NCBI GenBank assembly: GCA_018398765.1
Contig: JAHBMJ010003647.1
Coordinates: forward strand, 61,369-87,201
Direction of reading: 5' to 3'
Source of the DNA: Chromera velia
Taxonomy: Eukaryota; Sar; Chromeraceae
DNA: 25,833 nt
The notes beneath the pieces were generated by a model. It saw only the letters and a program-made list of their open reading frames with translations. It made no database searches and had not been told where the DNA came from. A program made the position numbers and the translations under genes. This document shows positions 19,848 through 25,833 of this stretch, piece after piece; within the stretch, counting starts at the first letter, position 1, and each line of letters starts with the position of its first letter.

Positions 19848-22800
19848 CTCCCCTGCCCCGCACGGCGACAACTCGCTCAACTTCGAACTCCTCCTCAGCC
19901 CAAGCGGGCATGCGGACTGACGGGGGACGGACGACTGTCCCTCCCCCTGACTGACAATAGGGCTTGCAGAGAGATCGGTGAATAACGGGGTGCTTTCGGC
20001 ATCCCGCAGGCAAGACGACCTCCAGATTGTCCCTCGGTAGAACCGCTTCAACCTCAAACGGTCCAAACCAGACAGAATCGAGCTTCCTTGCATACTCCTT
20101 CCCTTTCTTCACTAGCTGAGGCCACCACGATCGGTGCACCAAAACATACTGCCCCACCTGAATGCCATCGGTGGGACGCCGGTGCCGGTTCGCATACCTT
20201 GTTATGATCCCCTGTGCTGCCCTCAAAGACTCAGTTGCTGCTGCGACCATCTGTCGGTGTCCCTCCAGGAAGTCCTCAGCATCGAAAGACTGTTCGACCA
20301 AGGAAGGAAGGGAAAGGGAGGGAGGGGCTACTGCTTGTCGGCCTGTATCGAGAGTGAAAGGGGAAAAGGACGTCCCCTCATGGACTGAGGAGTTGTAGGC
20401 AAACTCCACGTCACAGAGAAATTCGGACCAGCGAGTCTGTTTCGTCTCAACCAGGCATCGGAGGGCCTCCTCAATCGTTCGATTCATTCTCTCAGCCTGC
20501 CCTACTGTGTCATGGTGACCGGAGGTGGAGAAATCGAGCTGAGTGCCCGAGAGGGCATGAAGAGTCTGCCAAAATTTCGAAACAAAACGGGGGTCTCGAT
20601 CGGAGACAATCTGCCTCTGATACCCCTTCTTGCACGTGACAAAGCGCCGATAGAGACGGGCAGTCTCTTCAGCACTTGCAATTCGATGGGTGGGGACGAG
20701 AATGGCTGCCTTGATCAGCCTGCACACCACCACCATGATGGTGTCGTATCGTTCATCCCCTGAAGGAGGGAGGTCGGTGAGAAAGTCCAGGCAGACTGAC
20801 TCCCATGGCTGCGAAGGAACGGACAGAGGGTGAAGCAAACCAGGGGGCAATGCGTTCGGACCCTTGCTGCGCTGGCACGGGTCGCAGGCCCGAATGTACA
20901 CCCCAACATCCCTCCACATCTTCGGCCAGTAATAGAGGGACGCCATCTTCTTGTAGGTTTTGTTGATGCCCAGGTGTGCGGAGTGGGGAGACGCATGGTT
21001 CTCTCCAATCACTTGCTTGTGCAGGGATCTTGGGACACACAGCCTGTCCCCACCATAATAGAGGAGACCGTCCCTGAATGTGATGTCTCGCATGCGAAGA
21101 GCGAGCTCGGGGGATGGGGTGGGAGGGCGGAGGGCAGACAGATTCCACACGATCGGGGAGAAGAAAGGGTCATGCGCGTAACCCTCTCTGCACTTCCGTA
21201 GAAATTCGCGAGACGGAACCGCAGAAACCTGCAGGACACGAAGCTCCTGCTCAGGGGCAGACGGTTCCTGCCGAGGGGCAGACGGTTCCTGTTGAGGGGC
21301 AGACGGTGGGGGGTTTCGGGAAAGAGCATCGGCAACTATGTTTGCCTTCCCCGGGATGTACTTCGGTTGAATCCCAAGCTCCTGCATGAACTCGATCCAA
21401 CGGCGGACTCGGGGGGAACAATGCTCAAACGAGCGGTGGTTGAAGTTTGTCAGGCTCTGGTGGTCTGTCCAGATCTCGGAATCTGCCGCCAAAAAGTGTC
21501 TCCACACTTTTGCAAAGTGAATAATTGCCAGAAACTCTAGCTCTCTGACCGGGTAATTCACTTCTGCCCCCGTAAGGCGACGGGAACCGAACGCGAGAGG
21601 ACGGAACCTCCCAGAGGCACAGTCTCTCTGCATAGCTACTGCCCCGATCGCTTGAGCGGACAGAGACGCGTCTGGGACCAGAACGACCGGCTGTTTGGGG
21701 TCTGGGAGTGCGAGCGTGGCGTGATCGAGCACAGCCTTTTTCAACAGGGGGAAAGCGAGGGAATGCTCGGCCTTCCAGTTGAAGGGAACGGTGGTGCGCA
21801 GGAGAGACAGAAGGGGTGCTGCGATGTGAGAAAAGCGGGGGACAAACCTGCGAAACCAGTTCGCAAGCCCCAAGAACTGACGCAGTCCTGTGCGGTCCTT
21901 GGGCTCCGGAAATTCCTGCAACCCCTGCAATTTCTCAGGAGCGGGACGAACGCCCCCCTCGTCGATCACGAGACCCAAAAACTTCGCCCACTTCTTCATC
22001 CAAGTGCACTTTGTCACTTTGACGTAGAGGTCGTGCTCCCGCAAGAGGGAGAGAACCCGGTGGATGTGCTCGACGTGTTCCTCTGGAGTGCGACTGAAAA
22101 CAAGAACATCATCAATGAACACAACGATACAGGAGTCAAGTAGGGGCCTGAGAACGTGCGTGATGAGGCGTATGCTGATGGAGAGGGCATTGCTCAAACC
22201 AAACGGCATAACTAGCCATTCGAAGCTTCCGTACCTGGTTACAAAAGCCGTCTTCTCCTCGTCGCCCTCTCGGATCCTCAGTTGGTGAAAATACTGGCGC
22301 AAATCGAGAGAGGAGAAGATCTTCGCCCCATGCAGGCAATTCAGCAAACCTTCTGGGTGAGGCAGGGGGAACTTGTCCTTGATCGTGATCTTGTTTAGAC
22401 CAGTGAAGTCAATGCACATTCGTTAGGTGCCGTCGGCTTTCTGAACGAACAAGACAGGGGCTGCGTAGGGGCTGCTGGACGGTCTGATGTGACCTTTCTC
22501 CAAATACGAGTCCAATTGCTTCCTCAGCTCGTCAAGCTGACCGAAGGACAGGCGGTATGGGGCCCTGGCAGGCGGCGTGTGCCCCGCCTCGAGTTTGATT
22601 TCGCATTCGATGGGTTGGTGGGGCGGGAGCCCTGGGAGTTCATCTGGGAAACGGTCGTAGTGCTTTTTAAGCACGGCACGGACACGGGGGTCCACCTCCC
22701 CCCCCTACAGATGCTTGCGGAGGCCTGCAAAGGAGGGAGAGTTGATCGGATGGTTGGGAGGGATGGAAGAGAGAGGCGGCGGGCCTCCTTGTTTCCCCCC

Positions 22801-22929
22801 CGTCGCGATTGAATGGAGATGTACAGTCGCCTCACACCCCCTGGAAATCCCCTTCAAACGGAAAAGGTGCAGCTTTGTACTCTGCTTCTTCATCAGCCTA
22901 CGCAACTCCCTCCTACCGAAAAATTCATA
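19792..22929 (-). pseudogene. pol: inverted Ty3/gypsy pol: RT, RNase H, integrase, chromodomain
   Basis: One frame covers the segment, broken by TAG 22705-22707, TAA 22423-22425 and TGA 19792-19794. Order: a connector after the missing protease (EFFGRRELRRLMKK), RT with FIDD catalytic site (22119-22108), RNase H (PDASL, about 21672), integrase zinc finger (HASPHSAH...CDPC, about 20990-20880), then the D, D, E core (DFLTDL, SDRDPRF, AERMN; about 20790-20490), and a chromodomain start (REYHVQWKGFP) that is cut off. A threefold QEPSAP linker repeat lies between RNase H and integrase. RT copies RNA to DNA and integrase inserts it. The TAA falls in the conserved stretch just before RMCIDF. It is on the opposite strand to the LTRs, PBS and gag that enclose it. 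Confidence 0.85.
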
Positions 22930-22995
22930 GAGGGAGAGAGTACCGTGTGCAATGGAAAGGGTTCCCTGCCGAGGAGGCAACCTGGGAGCCTCTCT
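22930..22995 (+). repeat. 66-bp inverted repeat, right arm (chromodomain)
   Basis: Pairs with 19782-19847. Sequence to its left is minus-strand pol connector; sequence to its right continues the plus-strand chromodomain. Confidence 0.85.
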
Positions 22996-23060
22996 CGAAC
23001 CTGAAGAATGCGAAGGCCATGATTGCTGCCTTCCATGCGTCTGTCCGTCGTTCTGTTTGA
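22930..23060 (+). pseudogene. plus-strand 3' end of pol: chromodomain tail
   Basis: Reads REYRVQWKGFPAEEATWEP, then LSNLKNAKAMIAAFHASVRR before TGA 23058-23060: the complete C-terminal half of a chromovirus chromodomain. It lacks the rest of pol upstream on this strand. If the 19782-22995 segment were turned round, minus-strand pol would run into it, which identifies it as the element's own original 3' coding end. Confidence 0.75.
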
Positions 23061-23249
23061 GGTTGCTGATTGAGGGCATTGCAAGTCCGTTATCTTTGAA
23101 ATTCTTGTTTTCTCCGTTTGATCTATCTCTGAAGACCTCTTTTCCCTCTCTCCTTGAACCTGTCCTTTTTGCCTTTTCATCTAGTCTGTCTGAAAACGAA
23201 ACTTGTCTTCTCTTCAAATGAAGCATGTCTGTGTGGGAACACAGACTTC

Positions 23250-23264
23250 GGGGGGGAGGTGGCA
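23250..23264 (+). other. polypurine tract of element A
   Basis: GGGGGGGAGGTGGCA directly before the 3' LTR, in the orientation that fits the PBS at 19322. Confidence 0.75.
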
Positions 23265-23642
23265 CGTTACATTGCGATATGTACTAGTTGTTCGCTCTAA
23301 CCGGAGTTGATCGCCCGAGCTAATCATGCTATAATAAATTAAGTCAAAGAGTAAGATCATCCTGAAAGCGTCTTTCCAGTCATGCACTAAGTCGAGTACT
23401 AAGCTTGCATTCAAGTCCGTCCATGCCTATGTCATTCTATGGGCACGCCCCTAATGTTGTATCTGTATTGGAATTAATATCAAAATTAATTCCACTCATG
23501 TGCATGCTCGTCTTGTCTGTGTAACTGTCCTGACTGATAGCTTTAGTACTACAAGACTCCCGAACTGACAGTTCTTATGCAGTAACCAGTCATACTAAGT
23601 CTAGGTCTGTAGCGCTCCACAGACACTAGGCTTTTCCTTATG
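23265..23642 (+). repeat. 3' LTR of element A
   Basis: 378 bp, begins CGTTACATTGCG and ends TTCCTTATG. Partner of 18947-19321. Its last bases place a stop three codons into the interrupted ankyrin frame. Confidence 0.9.
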
Positions 23643-23647
23643 GATTG
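23643..23647. other. target-site duplication, right copy
   Basis: GATTG, matching 18942-18946. Confidence 0.85.
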
Positions 23648-23925
23648 TCTCTCAACGCCTTTTGCTTGATCTCAAGTCCTGCACCCGCCCGTTCGAGCCT
23701 AATTACAGCCCTCATATTCCCCGCTCTCACCGCCTTCACCAACGTGGTCTGTCCATTGACGAAGCCGTCTATGTGGGTACCAACAAACAAAAGGGTGCGG
23801 ATATCATCTTTCTCACCCATTTCTATGAAGGTGTTCAGAGCACCTTGCAGTGCCTCAGGTGCTATGGGTTGAAAAGAGCGGATGATTGTGCCAACAGAGG
23901 AGGCAAAGAGACCAGAAAGGTCCAT
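23643..23925 (-). pseudogene. ankyrin-repeat gene, N-terminal part (split by element A)
   Basis: ATG 23925 opens MDLSGLFASSVGTIIRSFQP, followed by a first ankyrin-like unit (TTLVKAVRAGNMRAVIRL). The frame reaches the element boundary at 23643. Joined in concept to 18941-18223 it gives 334 codons including stop, in frame. The same frame is open for about 30 codons above 23925 (containing LACLRSRLRDLKKSF), and an in-frame ATG at 24201 begins a helical stretch (MAIEADLVLRELKALEGHF) broken by TGA 24079-24081 and two further stops. So the ancestral start may be 24201. That extension is less certain. Confidence 0.75.
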
Positions 23926-25690
23926 GGTGTAATTATAGGAGGTGATCTGATCAAGTTCCGCGTGGAAACTTTTTTTTAGGTCACGAAGTCGACTTCGGAG
24001 ACACGCAAGAGCCGCGAGCTCTCAGAGGTACAGTTAGGCACTGTCTGACTCAGTGGCAGAAGCGGAAAGGGGGGTGTTTCAGTTTCGAAGTTTAATTTTC
24101 TTTAAGACCTTTCTTTTGTCGCGGAAAGTTTCTACAAATTTAAGAAAGTGTCCTTCCAAAGCCTTCAGCTCTCGGAGGACAAGGTCTGCTTCGATCGCCA
24201 TCGCTATCAAATTTTTGGAAGGGCAAAAACTTACTCAAGTGCTTTGAAAAAATGCAGGTGCGAGACAAAATCTAAAAACTTGCGAGCCAGAAGAAGAATC
24301 GATCTGGGCAAGAATCAGCTTTGACCTTGAGGTGCAACATGAGGTGTCAAACAGAGTGGACTCCAAAGTAGGACTTAGTGGAATTCAAAGTGACTTTTAA
24401 ATTTACTATATTCTAGCTTCATTATAAAGTAAAACTAGGTTATTTAAAGCAATCTAAAGTTTTTTAGAGCATTTGAAATCGTTACTTCTGTGCGAATCTG
24501 CTCAAATGTGCTCAAAAGACTGGTTGATTAGCTAGGGAAAAATTATGATCACTGCGGCACGTGGAAGTTAGTGAATGTTACCTGTAAAGAAATACACAGG
24601 CACAACACTAATGGATACGTTCAAAAGCAACGTTTAGCACCGCCAATCAAGTACAAAGAATTGCTTCTTCTGCAAGGAAAACAGTGCAGGAAGGAGGGGT
24701 TCACAGCTAGGCTGGACAGACCAGACAGGAGACGGTCAGCAGGGGTCGGAGAGGATTCCTAAGAACAGAGCACAGAGACGACATAATTCTATTTACAAAG
24801 AACTCACAGTACACGGCGTAAAAGCTTGCAAATCGTTCTGCATGTGTCAATGAGAAACTGTAAAAAAGAAGGACAGGTTTTTAGGTAGATCCAGATGTTT
24901 AAAGGGAGACCAGTACGGAGTGCCACAAATGAGAAAGGATGAGCGAGTAAGTAGCACTTGCGTCGGGACAGTATGCACCGCTTTGAAAGACTGACACACA
25001 CGGAGCAAGTGGAAGACATTCAAATGCATAAAAGCTGAGTGATTGGTCTGGGTGGAAAAGTGTCTGGCACGACTGAGAGCTGTGCAAAGCTTCAGAAGAG
25101 GCGGTCAAAAAATGGAGACTCTCCATCAACCCTCTCTCAGTGACCTCCCTTGTGCGTTTTCGTCAAGCTCCTAGCAGGACAAAGAAGCTGGATGCTAAAC
25201 AAATCATCATACAAAGCGAGAGAGCAAGCCATGCTTCCTTAACTGACCTGCAGGTGTTCCCAAGTCTCCGTCCACCAACACCTACAAACACGGAGGGACA
25301 GGCGTTCATGCTTTATGCAGTCAAGGAAGCACTTCTGTCCACAAGGTTCCAAGGACAAAACCAAGGGCCTAAGAAGCAGCAGGTCCAGACAGGCTGACCT
25401 GGGGGTTAACCCCGGGGCTCCCACGACTGTGACCTGCAGGGAAAGAGTAAGGAGAGCGATGAGGGCAGCAGTACTTTAATACCTAGATAAGGCAGCTAGC
25501 AGCCCTTCCCCGCTTGAACAGGAGGAGAAGCAGCAAGCAAAAAGACGTTAGAAACAAGACTAAGACGGCTGGTATCCACTGGACCCACCTCCAAGTTCCA
25601 CTTCGTGCCGACCCGAGGGGACTCAGCAACACCCGTTTCCTCCAGAGCCCCGAAAGTGCACTCCCAAAAAAAAAGTCAAAACCGAGAAAA

Positions 25691-25739
25691 CGCTCTGTCA
25701 GACATCTTTAAAAACCGTCAGAAGACATCTGACAGAGCG
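25691..25739. repeat. 12-bp perfect inverted repeat followed by a T run
   Basis: CGCTCTGTCAGA (25691-25702) and TCTGACAGAGCG (25728-25739) can form a stem with a 25-nt loop; CTTTTT follows. It could be a structured RNA end or a transposon terminus. No flanking gene explains it. Confidence 0.6.
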
Positions 25740-25819
25740 CTTTTTGTGGCAACATTTATGTGGGAAAAGTCTGTTTGCTCAGAGTGTTTGGGGTCAGGGA
25801 CCTCGAGTTGGGTCGGACA

Positions 25820-25833
25820 CCCCCCCCCCCCCC
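25820..25833. repeat. C homopolymer at window end
   Basis: Fourteen C close the window, the counterpart of the opening G run; a likely contig edge. Confidence 0.9.

Larger units (their letters stand above)
24202..25833. other. right-end region without supported genes
   Basis: No frame shows convincing coding character on either strand. It contains a 12-bp palindrome GGGGTTAACCCC near 25403, a strong hairpin at 25691-25739, and the terminal C run. Confidence 0.55.

Noticed and set aside
22705-23265. Minus-strand frame above 22930 as part of pol
   Set aside because: Beyond the junction it is antisense to the plus-strand chromodomain tail and 3' UTR; only the part below 22930 is pol.

Overview
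The window is nuclear DNA of a eukaryote. Its live-looking genes are split by GT-AG introns whose reading phases match across every junction. It also carries LTR retrotransposons, microsatellites and long gene-poor stretches. Dense TGCATG motifs, ankyrin-repeat genes and chromodomain-bearing Ty3/gypsy elements would fit an alveolate alga such as a chromerid, but that placement is inference and weakly held. The window opens in a G run and closes in a C run, which look like contig ends.

Left part (1-8474), apparently intact genes: the 3' end of a coiled-coil gene whose 583-bp intron is filled by a 52-bp minisatellite (270-1578); a small basic ORF (1613-1894); a minus-strand protein joining a NO VEIN-like (DUF3883) nuclease-fold domain to a KH RNA-binding domain (3320-4666); and a divergent four-exon gene for a secreted or ER-targeted short-chain dehydrogenase of 614 aa (5551-8474). 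The two divergent genes share a promoter region rich in TGCATG motifs.

Middle part (8475-15283), decayed material: a broken Rep gene of the circular ssDNA (CRESS) virus type on the minus strand (10011-11511) retains the HUH endonuclease motifs and the superfamily 3 helicase motifs. A GC-rich repeat lies 22 bp past its stop and carries a sequence resembling the CRESS origin nonamer. Inverted copies of that repeat, one with the nonamer AAGTATTAC in a small hairpin, lie at 14893-15056. Between them are a broken P-loop ATPase gene and a broken chromodomain gene, tail to tail.

Right part (15284-24201), retrotransposons: element B (15284-18019, minus strand) has 313-bp LTRs, PBS, PPT and only a gag frame. 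Element A (18947-23642, plus strand) has LTRs of 375 and 378 bp and is inserted, with a 5-bp target duplication GATTG, into an ankyrin-repeat gene on the minus strand. Its reading frame is recovered exactly when the element and one target copy are ignored. Inside element A the pol region is inverted between two 66-bp inverted copies of the chromodomain. The last 1.6 kb holds no gene I can support.

A common thread is decay by transitions. By eye, the two LTR pairs differ at 39 positions, all transitions, many at CpG, and the nonsense codons that break genes in the right two thirds are nearly all explainable by C-to-T or G-to-A changes. This points to cytosine methylation and deamination, or a RIP-like process, acting on repeats.
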